Assembly: GCA_023428915.1 (NCBI GenBank)
Contig: JAEYWL010000016.1
Location: forward strand, 1 to 19,146
Source of the DNA: Verrucomicrobiota bacterium
Lineage (GTDB): Bacteria > Chlamydiota > Chlamydiia > Chlamydiales > JAEYWL01
Length of the DNA: 19,146 bases
Reading direction: 5' to 3'
Each line of letters begins with the position of its first letter. Positions within the stretch are counted from its first letter, which is position 1. Below, in pieces: positions 1 through 8,996 of this stretch. Under the pieces are notes generated by a model. The model was not told where the DNA came from and did no database searches. It worked only from the letters and a program-made list of their open reading frames with translations. The position numbers were made by a program, and so were the translations under genes.

Positions 1-1
1 C

Positions 2-3000
2 CTTAACGAAAAGCTTTCCCCTTCTTCTTCTGAAACAGCAGCCTCTTTTCTCATCAACATGCTTCATATCGATTCTATGACGATGTCTGAAATTCAAATC
101 GTGAACGATATCGAAGGCGTCGATCCTCAATGGGTTGCAGAACTCTATCGGGAAGCTTCGCAGCACCATCCTCAGGCTGATCAAATCCCCAGCGAATTAT
201 TTTTAGCTCAACTGCGCAAACCCTCTGCAAAAATCACATTACGCACCCTTTTTAAATATGAAAATCCTTCGTTCTATCCCCGAAAAAAAGACATTGTTAA
301 ATTGCATCAAACTTTTATTGCAAAGATCGATCAGGTTGACAGGGAACTCATGAGAGCCTCTTTTGCTGTCCATCCTCAAAAAAATGACTCTTTTCTGGAG
401 GAAGGCTGCTATGTTCACGTTCTAAAACCTCATACAGTTGATGGACAACTAAAAGAGTTCTGCGTTGGCAACCATTTTACCGACTCCGCTTTTGGTTCCA
501 CCATAACAATGGCGATCGATCCTTCTTCCATTGAACTCGACGATGCCGGCCAGGTCATTGAGACCAAGCTCCGCGTGGTTGTCCGATGTGAAAACTTTTA
601 CCGAGCTTTTTTCGAACATGCTTTTAAGATCCTTCACCTAAGTTCTACAAACTGCTATAATTCAAATACACCGGCTGAATACCTTGTGCAGCAAATGCAT
701 GGAAAAACCGCATTCCACACGGACTTATCCAGCATTCTCGGAGTGCATCAGCTGCACGATACCAGATATTGGTTCAACTTTGAAGATAGCGTCGGTCAGG
801 ACCTGCGTACCAGGCTGTTGACTGATTTGCCTTCTGACCCGGTCGTGCCAGCAGCCCTTGCGCTGATGCAGGAGTTGACGGCCCGCAATCTAGATCTATA
901 CTGGACTTCGCAAACCATTTTAGCTCCCGCCCACGAGATCAGCAGGCGCCTTTGGAAAACGCTACATGATCCAGACGTGCCAATGCACCCGCTGGCAGAG
1001 ATCAAACGCAGGGAAAATCTGCCAGCTGACTTTCTTGCACTTCCCTGGATACTTGGCGGTTTCTTTTCTCTTGCGCTGCGCCCGCCTATGCGTACTGAGA
1101 AGGAATCGCACCTGGCGTTTCTCGTAGACCATGAACAAAGACCTGCCCTGCAATTGCGCGTACAAGCACATAAAGAGGTTTATGCGCTATTTTTTATCGA
1201 CCTGAATAAAATTTGCAGCCTGCTAAGGATGGCCGACTCGTTTGGCCTGCTGTGCAGGAACCAAAGTGAAATCACTGATATATTGCTGGAGGAGTGTTTC
1301 AAATTTATTCCTGAAGATTGCTTTTCGGAAACTTCTCTTATTGAAATCAATAAATTTTGGCTTGATGGCGTTGATAGCCGCTCGATTTATAAACGTTCAC
1401 AACGGCTTTTAGAGTCAAACAATTCATTTTTAGAGTTCGGCGGAGCAGCGCTGCAATTCGTGCTTTGGCTGTCAAACCGGCATCCCATGTCAACCAACGT
1501 CCTAATCAACCACACGCTGCGCCGTCTGCTCATCTCCTGCAACCCTAAACTGCAGCATGCCGCATGGCTGATGACAAAGAGAGTCCTCAGGCACCCTGGC
1601 CTCCAAAAACCTGTGACGCCTTTAACAACGCTAAATGAGGCCGGCTTTTATCTTCTTGAGGCTATGAAAACAGCTCCAGATCAGGTTCATATGCAGTCCA
1701 TATTGCAGCAAACGGCTCCTTCCTGCAGCTCCGCAATGATTTTGCGCGCTCTTGGCGAAGCTAAATTTCTAATGCCCTTCCTCGACCTCTACAAATGGAT
1801 GTCGACATTCACTCCGGGGCAGGTATTTGACTTGATTTTAAGCCATGAGCTAACGGAAAATCATCCGGAATTTATTGCATTGGCAGCAAAAACCCTGATG
1901 AAACGCGTGGATCAAATTTCCATTGCACGCAGCCTCTCCGTATGCTATGCCACTTTATACTTTGCCATGATCCGCATGGCCGATGAATTGAAAATCGATC
2001 CCAAAATGTACTTAACCCAAGATGAATTGACTCATCTAATCGAGAAGCGCAAAACAGAAACTAACGAAGAAGCTAAACTTCGTCAAAAGTTGCGTAGGAT
2101 TCTTAATCCAGTAGCATTAAAAACTGCTGCGCCTGCTAAATCAGCTGCTCCTAAAAAAGAGAGCGCTCAAACCGAAGCTTCCGCTGATCATTCCGAAGTT
2201 AAAGAGACTCTTGCCGCAGCAAGAATGCCTTCAAAAAAAGTTCATATAGCGGCGCGATTTATTCGGCATATAGTCGCAGCACTTAAGCTTACAGAGCAGC
2301 CTGTAGTCGATGGTCAGGAATGGGCTTTGTTATCAGAACTATTCAACCAAATCGATGCCGAAGAATTGATCCTGCCGGCAGCGCTTTTAAACGACTTACT
2401 GACAAACCTTCATCCTAAAATCCCCAAAGATCAATCTCTATATTATTTATCATCCTATGTCCTATTAAAACAACTCATCGGGCGTTCGCAAAAAAAGCAA
2501 GACCGCGAGCATTACGTTCAGTTGATGCTGATACTGCTTGAAGCCCCTTCATTCGATGCTCACAATGCATCGCTCCTTGCCAAAACCCTCACTTTAATCC
2601 CGACTGTCGAGATACAAACAAGTCTTAGGCTTAGGGAAGCACTGCAAAGGCACCTAACCCATTTTGTTGAGGTGTTTAAAGACGACTATCAAGGCCTTGC
2701 AAATCTTTTGACTGGAATGAGCTTTTTGCAAACTCTTGAAAAAAAATCTGCCCAAATTCTTTATCAGATTGGATTAAAGCTATTAAGCATGTCTGCACTA
2801 GATGATGCGATCCCGGTTGTCCAAGCGTTATCTCGCTTGCAGAATAAATTCGATGAGAAGTCTTGCAGCAAATTAGTTATGCCGATTATGCAAGCCCTGC
2901 CTATCAAGGGACATCCGCTTGCCATTTCATGGCTTAAACATCTTCATACGACTCCCCATAAAGAAGATTTGATGGTAATTTGGACTAAGGTACGCGATCA

Positions 3001-6000
3001 CCTAAAGCCCGATCAACTGACAAAAGCCGAAATCGCCCCCCTTATCAAGATGATTGCAACGGTTCTTGAAAAGTACGAACTATATGAATCCTATCCCAAT
3101 TTTATCAGAGCAAAACAGATAGAATTTCTCATCATTGAAGGGTTTAGGACCAATCTTTCTTTGGAAAGTATTGAAAAATTGGTTCATTTAGCCATTCAAA
3201 ATGAATTTAGATCGAATGTTTTGCTGAAATCCCAAATCTACCTCATCCAAAAAGAGATTAAGGCAAAAATTAACTTGGAAGAAAATGTCAATGCATTGCT
3301 AGAAATTGCACGCAACCCAGCTAACGCTTTTCTCAATGACTTGCATGAAGACTTATATCTCCCCGTCATAAACGATCTATTAAGGATCGCTAAAGAAGAC
3401 GGAGACACATCCCTCCTCCCGCTCCACCCGGAGTATTTTGATCTGGCGTTTAAGCTGCTTGAAAACTTGAAAATGAATAATAAGGCCGCTTTTACAGAGC
3501 GCTGGAAAACAACAATAAGCCTGTTAAGCCTTGTTCTTAAATATATCCCGGAAGAGTATCAACCTCGCATTCCTTTGTTAAAGGGACAGTGCCGGGAATC
3601 AAAGGAAATCCTATTTGACATGCGCATGAAGCTTTGTAAACGTGCATTAAACAATAACAACTTGGAATATGCCACCAGAGAACTTTCAGCACTTTTCCAT
3701 GAAGCCAAAACATTGAACAATTATCGCATTGACGACATTAAAAAATATTTAGCTTTAATTTTGGATAAACTTTTTTCCTTCAGGATAGGGAAACCGGTTA
3801 AATCTACTTCACCCGAATCGTTAAATTTTCTTAGAGCATTGCTGCAGCCGGAAACGCGGTCAAAGTTAGCCGTGAATACTTTTGCAGGGCTTGCTGCGCG
3901 CCTATTCCTGGAGCGCTGCGAATCTGCATCGTGCAGCACTCCCCTTCATTATCTCAACCTGCTTGCACCGCCTTTTATCACCTCCGCAAATATCAAAGAT
4001 TCTTCTCAGCTAGGGCGCATCCGCATCCTATTCCCCGTTTTCTTGCAGCAGCCCTACAACAGAAGACACCTTCCTGCAATTTGGAACTCGCTTCTTGAAG
4101 TATTTAGCGTCGATGCTTTGCGCGAGCTGGCCGTCATTCCAAATGCCTTTGAAAATGTTTCCTGGAATGATTTGGATATTGAAAAATATGTATCGCTGCT
4201 CATTGCAAAAAACAACCCCAATAGCGAGATCCTGCAGCAATTTCTTAAGGACAGTTCGTTCCAAAAGGCAATTTCTTCCCGAATGCAATTAAACGATCTC
4301 TTCCGCCATTTAGATAACAACGCTAATGATCTTAATGAATTCTGGATACAACTCATTCCGTTTGCCGTTGAAGGCAAAACTATTTCAAATGACAATATTA
4401 AACGCCTCCTTGACAACCGGCTAGACTATAGACTTTCAAACACTGTTGTGTGGGCAATTCTTGAACAGGCAAAGACGCGGACAGAACTTCGCACCTCTCT
4501 TGCTCTATACCTAAAAGAATTCCTCTCTAACAGTCCTCCTGAATTTCAACAGGAAGCCATCGCTGCTATAGAACAATGGAGCATTCTATCCCTTGACGAA
4601 ATCGATTTCTTGAAAGGAAAAGATCCTTTAACCTTGGATGACTGCCTCAATCCAAAGAAAGATATTTCGCTTAACCGATTCCTTAATTTCTTAGAGCGAA
4701 ATGTTAAAACATTCGGGGAAAAAGAATGGGAACGAGTGTTGAGCTATGTTTCAGAACCTGCATATTCCGCGGCATCAACAAACAAGGTTCTCGATATTTG
4801 GAATAAAACTACTTTAGCAGATACCCCAACCAATGAACTTGTAAAAAAACCGGAGACTGCCGTACTTGTGGGGATGGAGCTTAGGGCAGTTCTTAAATGT
4901 AGAAAATGGGGCAACTTTGACTGGGGAATCAAGTACCCGGACGTATTTATGGAAATACTTTCACGGCAGAAAGTGTTAACACTCCCCGAAATCTCTTCAT
5001 TCTTAAAAGGCCTTATCCTTAACTCCTTAGAAAGGGAAGAGTTTGACATTTTAAATTCCTTCCTGCAATCCCGCATTAAAATTTTCTTGCTCAAGAATGA
5101 TCACGATGATCTCAGCGCACATCTGCTTTTCAAAGCAAAAGAATTCAAAAATAAGGCTATCGGAAAACAAGCAGCCTCTTATCTTTTCTTATGCATGGCG
5201 CACACTCTGCCGATGGCAGCGAAAAGAACATGGAACAGAAATGAAGCTGCTCCTGAAATAGCAGAAGAACTGCTCTCTTCGTTTTATCTTTGGAATCAAT
5301 GGGCCTGTGCAGACTTGGGCGCCATTCCAACAAATTCCTATGTGTATTTCCTGACACACCTCATCTTAGAAGAGCTGGTCCGCATAAGAAAAAAAGAGCC
5401 TTCCTTGCTCGAGAAATTTTTTCCTTCCGCAGACGACCTATTCACTTTCTTCAAAGCTTTAGGCGCACTTGCCGATAAATGCGACAGAATGATGTCAGCT
5501 CCAAGAGCAACTCAACAAAACATTGACATTATGCTTGCAGCTCAAAATGATCTTTGCGTTTCATTCTGCAACCTTTTGCAGATTGCAATTATCAGAAATC
5601 AACACAGGGACATTCTTAACAAATGCGCATTGACAGCTTCAACATTGGATAGCGCAATCAAAGAAGACAATCCTATAACCAATGCTCAAGCTATGGAAGC
5701 TGCAAGGCAAACCGTCGCACATGCAGCTGAAATAATTGTCGCAAATAAACACACAGATAAAATTCCTCTAAACCTTAAGGAAGAGATTTTCTTCTACCTG
5801 CCTCAGGGATTCAAAAATTCACAGGTTGTCGATTACTTTTTTTGGGAAAGCCTGGACCCTAAAAAAGAGTTGGACATAGACACAAAAACATACTGGGAAG
5901 GGTTATTTATTCCGTTTATCAAATATGTCCTCAGTGCAGAACTCAGTTCTCTAGAAACCTTTAATTCTGCGACACAAAATTCTCGGCAAGCACTTGAAAC

Positions 6001-6703
6001 TCAACTGCAAAAACTTCCTTCAGCTATTAAACATGCAGAGACTGCCTCAAAAGTGATTGAGTCCCTTAATGCCATGCCGCAGGACTTAAAAACACTGACT
6101 CAAAAAGTGTTATTCCATTCGAAAATACCGCTGCAGCTAAGTGAGGATCAATTGACAGCAGAGGCTGTCGTGAAAACGCTGAAAGCGCGGGCTATTGAAT
6201 TCTATGTGGAACCTATTAAACAATTCATTAACAAAGAACTATTCAACTCTAACCTAAATAAAATAGATGTCAATGTTCACCTTGCTAGAGCGTGTTTGGA
6301 GATTTATTTCATTTTCGATGACCTTGACGAATGTAAAAAATGGGTAAATACCTTGCAGGATAAAACCTCGGAAATATTTACTCTTACGCTGCTCAGGTCA
6401 TTTACAGCTATGCTTAAGAAGAGCGATTCTAACAAAAAAAACGTCAAAGATCTCCTCCTTTTTTTGATAGATAAAGCAGCAACACTTTTGAATAAAAAAG
6501 AGACCAATGTCCTGACTGTCTGCAAGGTAATGACTGCTCTCGTAAAAGAGCTAACCGCTCAGCCGCAACGCAATGCTTCTTTTGAACACTCTCTAAGCAG
6601 CAGCGGCATCTTTGAAAAAGTTAAAGCCGCCAGCAAGAAAAAGGGCAAGCTGAAATCTTCCGAATTCCTAGCACTCAGTGAAGCCTGGAAGGTCCTTTCG
6701 TGA
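2..6703 (+). CDS. Giant hypothetical protein (>2200 aa), probably 5'-truncated by the window edge
   Basis: I do not recognise this protein. From the ATG at 59 it is 2214 residues, but the frame is open back to position 2, and no Shine-Dalgarno sequence precedes the ATGs at 59, 77 or 83. The true start may therefore lie outside the window; a start at 59 or 83 remains possible. Residues 1 to about 680 (numbered from 59) look mixed alpha/beta at first, then mostly helical. An Ala/Lys/Pro-rich linker at about 688-715 separates this from some 1500 residues of Leu-rich amphipathic helices, the texture of a HEAT/ARM-like solenoid, although I could not define a repeat unit. No transmembrane segment, catalytic motif or internal signal peptide is visible. 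The gene converges on rlmH with a 24-bp gap and no clear terminator. Large helical proteins with no recognisable domain in Chlamydiae are sometimes scaffolds or secreted factors, but no role can be assigned here. Confidence 0.85.
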   Translation, partial: LNEKLSPSSSETAASFLINMLHIDSMTMSEIQIVNDIEGVDPQWVAELYREASQHHPQADQIPSELFLAQLRKPSAKITLRTLFKYENPSFYPRKKDIVKLHQTFIAKIDQVDRELMRASFAVHPQKNDSFLEEGCYVHVLKPHTVDGQLKEFCVGNHFTDSAFGSTITMAIDPSSIELDDAGQVIETKLRVVVRCENFYRAFFEHAFKILHLSSTNCYNSNTPAEYLVQQMHGKTAFHTDLSSILGVHQLHDTRYWFNFEDSVGQDLRTRLLTDLPSDPVVPAALALMQELTARNLDLYWTSQTILAPAHEISRRLWKTLHDPDVPMHPLAEIKRRENLPADFLALPWILGGFFSLALRPPMRTEKESHLAFLVDHEQRPALQLRVQAHKEVYALFFIDLNKICSLLRMADSFGLLCRNQSEITDILLEECFKFIPEDCFSETSLIEINKFWLDGVDSRSIYKRSQRLLESNNSFLEFGGAALQFVLWLSNRHPMSTNVLINHTLRRLLISCNPKLQHAAWLMTKRVLRHPGLQKPVTPLTTLNEAGFYLLEAMKTAPDQVHMQSILQQTAPSCSSAMILRALGEAKFLMPFLDLYKWMSTFTPGQVFDLILSHELTENHPEFIALAAKTLMKRVDQISIARSLSVCYATLYFAMIRMADELKIDPKMYLTQDELTHLIEKRKTETNEEAKLRQKLRRILNPVALKTAAPAKSAAPKKESAQTEASADHSEVKETLAAARMPSKKVHIAARFIRHIVAALKLTEQPVVDGQEWALLSELFNQIDAEELILPAALLNDLLTNLHPKIPKDQSLYYLSSYVLLKQLIGRSQKKQDREHYVQLMLILLEAPSFDAHNASLLAKTLTLIPTVEIQTSLRLREALQRHLTHFVEVFKDDYQGLANLLTGMSFLQTLEKKSAQILYQIGLKLLSMSALDDAIPVVQALSRLQNKFDEKSCSKLVMPIMQALPIKGHPLAISWLKHLHTTPHKEDLMVIWTKVRDHLKPDQLTKAEIAPLIKMIATVLEKYELYESYPNFIRAKQIEFLIIEGFRTNLSLESIEKLVHLAIQNEFRSNVLLKSQIYLIQKEIKAKINLEENVNALLEIARNPANAFLNDLHEDLYLPVINDLLRIAKEDGDTSLLPLHPEYFDLAFKLLENLKMNNKAAFTERWKTTISLLSLVLKYIPEEYQPRIPLLKGQCRESKEILFDMRMKLCKRALNNNNLEYATRELSALFHEAKTLNNYRIDDIKKYLALILDKLFSFRIGKPVKSTSPESLNFLRALLQPETRSKLAVNTFAGLAARLFLERCESASCSTPLHYLNLLAPPFITSANIKDSSQLGRIRILFPVFLQQPYNRRHLPAIWNSLLEVFSVDALRELAVIPNAFENVSWNDLDIEKYVSLLIAKNNPNSEILQQFLKDSSFQKAISSRMQLNDLFRHLDNNANDLNEFWIQLIPFAVEGKTISNDNIKRLLDNRLDYRLSNTVVWAILEQAKTRTELRTSLALYLKEFLSNSPPEFQQEAIAAIEQWSILSLDEIDFLKGKDPLTLDDCLNPKKDISLNRFLNFLERNVKTFGEKEWERVLSYVSEPAYSAASTNKVLDIWNKTTLADTPTNELVKKPETAVLVGMELRAVLKCRKWGNFDWGIKYPDVFMEILSRQKVLTLPEISSFLKGLILNSLEREEFDILNSFLQSRIKIFLLKNDHDDLSAHLLFKAKEFKNKAIGKQAASYLFLCMAHTLPMAAKRTWNRNEAAPEIAEELLSSFYLWNQWACADLGAIPTNSYVYFLTHLILEELVRIRKKEPSLLEKFFPSADDLFTFFKALGALADKCDRMMSAPRATQQNIDIMLAAQNDLCVSFCNLLQIAIIRNQHRDILNKCALTASTLDSAIKEDNPITNAQAMEAARQTVAHAAEIIVANKHTDKIPLNLKEEIFFYLPQGFKNSQVVDYFFWESLDPKKELDIDTKTYWEGLFIPFIKYVLSAELSSLETFNSATQNSRQALETQLQKLPSAIKHAETASKVIESLNAMPQDLKTLTQKVLFHSKIPLQLSEDQLTAEAVVKTLKARAIEFYVEPIKQFINKELFNSNLNKIDVNVHLARACLEIYFIFDDLDECKKWVNTLQDKTSEIFTLTLLRSFTAMLKKSDSNKKNVKDLLLFLIDKAATLLNKKETNVLTVCKVMTALVKELTAQPQRNASFEHSLSSSGIFEKVKAASKKKGKLKSSEFLALSEAWKVLS

Positions 6704-6727
6704 GAAAGCCCTGACATGGTCATTGCT

Positions 6728-7156
6728 TTATTTGTGGTAGGGTAAACCATTCAGAATACAGTAACCGCGGTAAATTTGCTCGGCTAATGTCAGGCGCGCC
6801 AATTGGTGGGTGAAGGTCATTTTAGATAAACTAAGCAAGGGGTATTCTTTCCTTAGTTTATCCGGCAACCCCTCTGGACCGCCAATGACAAAACTCAAAC
6901 GGGCGCCGCCTTCCTCGATTTTTTTTTGGAGAAAAAAAGCGAATTGTTCACTTGCGAGCTGCTGACCTTGTGGGTCAAGGCAAATACAAATCCCTTTTTC
7001 CTTTTCAAGCGTGCTTAACAGCTGCTCATCATCCCGCACCAATACAAATTCCAGCTCTGCCCAGCCGGAAAGTCTTTTTGTGTATTCGCGCAAAGCTTCA
7101 TCCAGCCAGCTCTCTTTGGTTTTGCCGACGGAAACTATTTTGATTTTAATAGACAT
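6728..7156 (-). CDS. rlmH: 23S rRNA (pseudouridine1915-N3)-methyltransferase RlmH
   Basis: This is a SPOUT-class methyltransferase that N3-methylates pseudouridine 1915 in helix 69 of 23S rRNA, using S-adenosylmethionine, on assembled 70S ribosomes. The 142 residues match the family along their length. The N-terminus has the IKIVSVGKTK beta strand. The SAM-binding knot carries FVIGGPEG at residues 89-96. The C-terminal trefoil segment (about 114-142) includes FTHQLARLTLAEQIYRG and ends in the hallmark LPYHK. Length is slightly below the usual 155-160. It lies downstream of smpB on the same strand, separated by a palindromic element, and its present start codon, ATG at 7156-7154, lies inside that element's terminal repeat. 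The element's end supplies ATG TC, and the ancestral start was probably ATG ATT ATT in the same frame. Function is expected to be intact because the conserved protein begins at the next lysine. Confidence 0.95.
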   Translation of the reverse strand: MSIKIKIVSVGKTKESWLDEALREYTKRLSGWAELEFVLVRDDEQLLSTLEKEKGICICLDPQGQQLASEQFAFFLQKKIEEGGARLSFVIGGPEGLPDKLRKEYPLLSLSKMTFTHQLARLTLAEQIYRGYCILNGLPYHK

Positions 7157-7277
7157 CTTTCAAAACTCGCTTTGGTTGAGAAAATCAGGCATTTATGTGC
7201 AGCTTTTTCGAAAAATTTTGCGGAAAAGCAGCCAAAAAGGGCAATTTTAGCGACCAAATGGAGTTTTGGAAGATGTC
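7152..7277. mobile_element. MITE-like palindromic element flanked by TA dinucleotides
   Basis: The arms 7151-7176 and 7253-7278 are inverted repeats matching at 23 of 26 positions. A second near-palindrome at about 7201-7230 shares almost the same centre, and the stretches between also pair partly, so the whole element folds as one long imperfect hairpin. It has no ORF. It is bounded by TA at 7150-7151 and TA at 7278-7279, which fits a TA target duplication as made by IS630/Tc1-mariner transposases. Removing it with one TA makes smpB end Q-Y-D-Y-stop and rlmH start ATG ATT ATT AAA, overlapping smpB. This supports insertion into an originally overlapping gene pair. Which transposase family mobilises it is inferred only from the TA target; no transposase is present in the window. 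Confidence 0.75.
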
Positions 7278-7744
7278 TAATCATACTGGCGGGACTTTAG
7301 GGCTTTTTGCATACTGCGCTTATCTTCACGCTCTTTGATTGTTTCGCGTTTATCCGCCAGTTTTTTCCCTTTAGCAATGCCGATTTTAACTTTGGCAATC
7401 CCATTTTTATTGAGGTAAATGGCAATAGGTACGATAGTTAAACCTTTTTCCTGCAATGAGATGCGCAACCTGGCTATTTCTCGTTTATGCAGCAGCAGTT
7501 TGCGGTCGCGCCGCTCTTCATGGTTATGAATGTTGCCAAATCGATAAGGGGCAATATGGCAGCCCACCAGCCAGACTTCATCGCGGATGACTTTAACATA
7601 AGCCTCCTGCAGGCTTCCCCCGTGATCGCGCAGCGACTTAATCTCAGTCCCCTGCAGCACAATGCCGGTTTCCAGGGTGTCGAGAATTTCATATTGGAAG
7701 AAAGCTTTTTTATTAGTGGCTAAATCAGCAGGTTTGTCGCTCAT
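7277..7744 (-). CDS. smpB: SsrA-binding protein SmpB (trans-translation)
   Basis: SmpB binds the tRNA-like domain of tmRNA and delivers it to ribosomes stalled without a stop codon, so that the nascent peptide is tagged and the ribosome released. The 155-residue protein has the family's expected order: N-terminal ATNKKAFFQYEI, then LETGIVLQGTEIKSLR at about residues 24-38, then the OB-fold strands with HIAPYRFGN and HEERRDRKLLLHK. The basic C-terminal tail contains KGKKLADKRETIKERE. The start MSDKPADLATNKKA gives the usual family length. Its stop TAG (7279-7277) is formed partly by the palindromic element downstream; before that insertion the protein probably ended one tyrosine later. It is transcribed divergently from dnaN, an arrangement also found in Chlamydia, and rlmH follows on the same strand. 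Confidence 0.97.
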   Translation of the reverse strand: MSDKPADLATNKKAFFQYEILDTLETGIVLQGTEIKSLRDHGGSLQEAYVKVIRDEVWLVGCHIAPYRFGNIHNHEERRDRKLLLHKREIARLRISLQEKGLTIVPIAIYLNKNGIAKVKIGIAKGKKLADKRETIKEREDKRSMQKALKSRQYD

Positions 7745-7766
7745 AGAAATCCGAGTAAAAAACTTG

Positions 7767-7795
7767 ATTGTAGCAGATTTTATTTAAGGTGAAAA
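7767..7795 (-). promoter_or_regulatory. Predicted sigma70 promoter of smpB-rlmH
   Basis: On the minus strand TTTTCA (7795-7790; 4 of 6 to TTGACA) is followed after 17 bp by TACAAT (7772-7767; 5 of 6 to TATAAT). Transcription would start near 7760, leaving a leader of about 16 nt before the smpB ATG. The sequence fit is fair; there is no experimental support. Confidence 0.5.
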
Positions 7796-7800
7796 GGATA

Positions 7801-7829
7801 TTGACATAGGAGTCTTAGTGGGGTATTTT
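7801..7829 (+). promoter_or_regulatory. Predicted sigma70 promoter of dnaN-recF operon
   Basis: A perfect TTGACA at 7801-7806 is separated by exactly 17 bp from TATTTT at 7824-7829. Transcription would begin near 7836. A GGAGA ribosome-binding site at 7846-7850 precedes the dnaN ATG at 7855. The -35 box lies only 5 bp from the smpB -35 box on the other strand. Confidence 0.7.
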
Positions 7830-7854
7830 TAGCTCTAATATTAATGGAGAAAAC

Positions 7855-8976
7855 ATGAAATTTATCATTTCTAACGAACAACTCGGACAGCTTTTGACAA
7901 AATTGCAGAATGTGGTCGCCCAAAAATCTACAGTTCCAATTCTTTCCAATCTGTTAATTGAAGCGCAAAACGATGAACTCATAATCACGGCAACCGACTT
8001 GACGGTGGGTATGCGCTGCTATACTGAGGCCAAAATCCTCGAAGAAGGAGCGACAACGCTTCCTGCCAAAAAATTCACTCAGCTCATCCGGGAATTAACC
8101 GCCCCCCATATTGAAATCACCACAGGCGCGCAAGAAATCACCGAAATTAAAACCCCTTCATCTAAGTTTAAGCTGCACGGGATGAGTAAAAACGAATACC
8201 CTTCCCTGCCGGACTTGGCAGGAGCCGCGCAGTTTAAAATCAGGCAGAACCAGCTAAAAGACATGTTTTTCCGCACGTCGTTTGCCGTATCTCGGGAGGA
8301 AAACCGCTATGTACTCACAGGCGTATTAATGAAAATTGCCAATGGCCTGGCTGTTTTTGCTGGTACCGATGGCAAAAGATTAGCGAGAGCCTCTATTAAT
8401 ATTGATATTGATCCGGCATTTAAAGGAGAATTTATCATTCCCCTGAAAGCCGTTGAGGAAATGCAAAAGAACCTGCAAGATGATGGCGAGGCCACTATTT
8501 ATCTAATGAATGATAAAATTGCCGTGGAAGCCAACCAGTGCGTAATTATCACTAAATTGCTAAGCGGAGAATATCCCGACATCAATCGCGTAATCCCTGA
8601 AAAGTCAGACACCCAAGTTTCCCTGCACCGTGAAGAGCTAATTTCTTTGCTGAAACAAATTTCCCTATTCACAGCCGATCCCAGCCAGCCGGTGCGCTTT
8701 ACTTTCTCTGAAGGCGAGCTTAGGCTTGCAGCCACTGCTATGGATGTGGGCGAAGGCAAAGTGAGCATGCCTGTCAATTACTTCTCAGCAAAACTCGATA
8801 TCGCATTCAATCCTGGTTACTTCCTTGATATTTTACGCCACACCAAAGAAGAAACAGTTAATTTAGGGCTTATTGACGCTTACAATCCAGGCCTTATTAC
8901 AGAAAATCAGGAAAATGAACCATCCGGCAATTCTTCCCTATTTGTTTTAATGCCTATGCGCATTAGCGAAGAATAG
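7855..8976 (+). CDS. dnaN: DNA polymerase III beta subunit (sliding clamp)
   Basis: The beta clamp is a homodimeric ring around DNA that tethers DNA polymerase III and docks other partners, including translesion polymerases. The 373-residue length is normal (E. coli 366). The start MKFIISNEQL with VAQKSTVPILSNLLI in the first 35 residues is typical of domain I. Domain II contains the family segment around ENRYVLTGVLM and GTDGKRLA. The C-terminus ends with FVLMPMRISEE, equivalent to the MPMRL tail that lines the partner-binding pocket. A clear GGAGA site 4 nt upstream supports the start. It is the first gene of a probable operon and is followed after 20 bp by recF. The clamp-binding motif in UmuC, encoded further along this window, is a likely partner. 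Confidence 0.98.
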   Translation: MKFIISNEQLGQLLTKLQNVVAQKSTVPILSNLLIEAQNDELIITATDLTVGMRCYTEAKILEEGATTLPAKKFTQLIRELTAPHIEITTGAQEITEIKTPSSKFKLHGMSKNEYPSLPDLAGAAQFKIRQNQLKDMFFRTSFAVSREENRYVLTGVLMKIANGLAVFAGTDGKRLARASINIDIDPAFKGEFIIPLKAVEEMQKNLQDDGEATIYLMNDKIAVEANQCVIITKLLSGEYPDINRVIPEKSDTQVSLHREELISLLKQISLFTADPSQPVRFTFSEGELRLAATAMDVGEGKVSMPVNYFSAKLDIAFNPGYFLDILRHTKEETVNLGLIDAYNPGLITENQENEPSGNSSLFVLMPMRISEE

Positions 8977-8996
8977 CAAAGTTCTAATGGATCAGT

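Noticed and set aside
4054..4416. 120-codon antisense ORF inside the giant gene, and similar antisense ORFs
   Set aside because: These are shadow frames on the opposite strand of a long coding region, with no recognisable protein features or start signals.
6690..6727. Terminator between the giant gene and rlmH
   Set aside because: Only a 5-bp CTTTC/GAAAG hairpin with no T-run is present, overlapping the stop codon.
7745..7854. Replication origin next to dnaN
   Set aside because: I saw no cluster of TTATCCACA-like DnaA boxes and there is no dnaA gene; in Chlamydiae this locus is not expected to be the origin.
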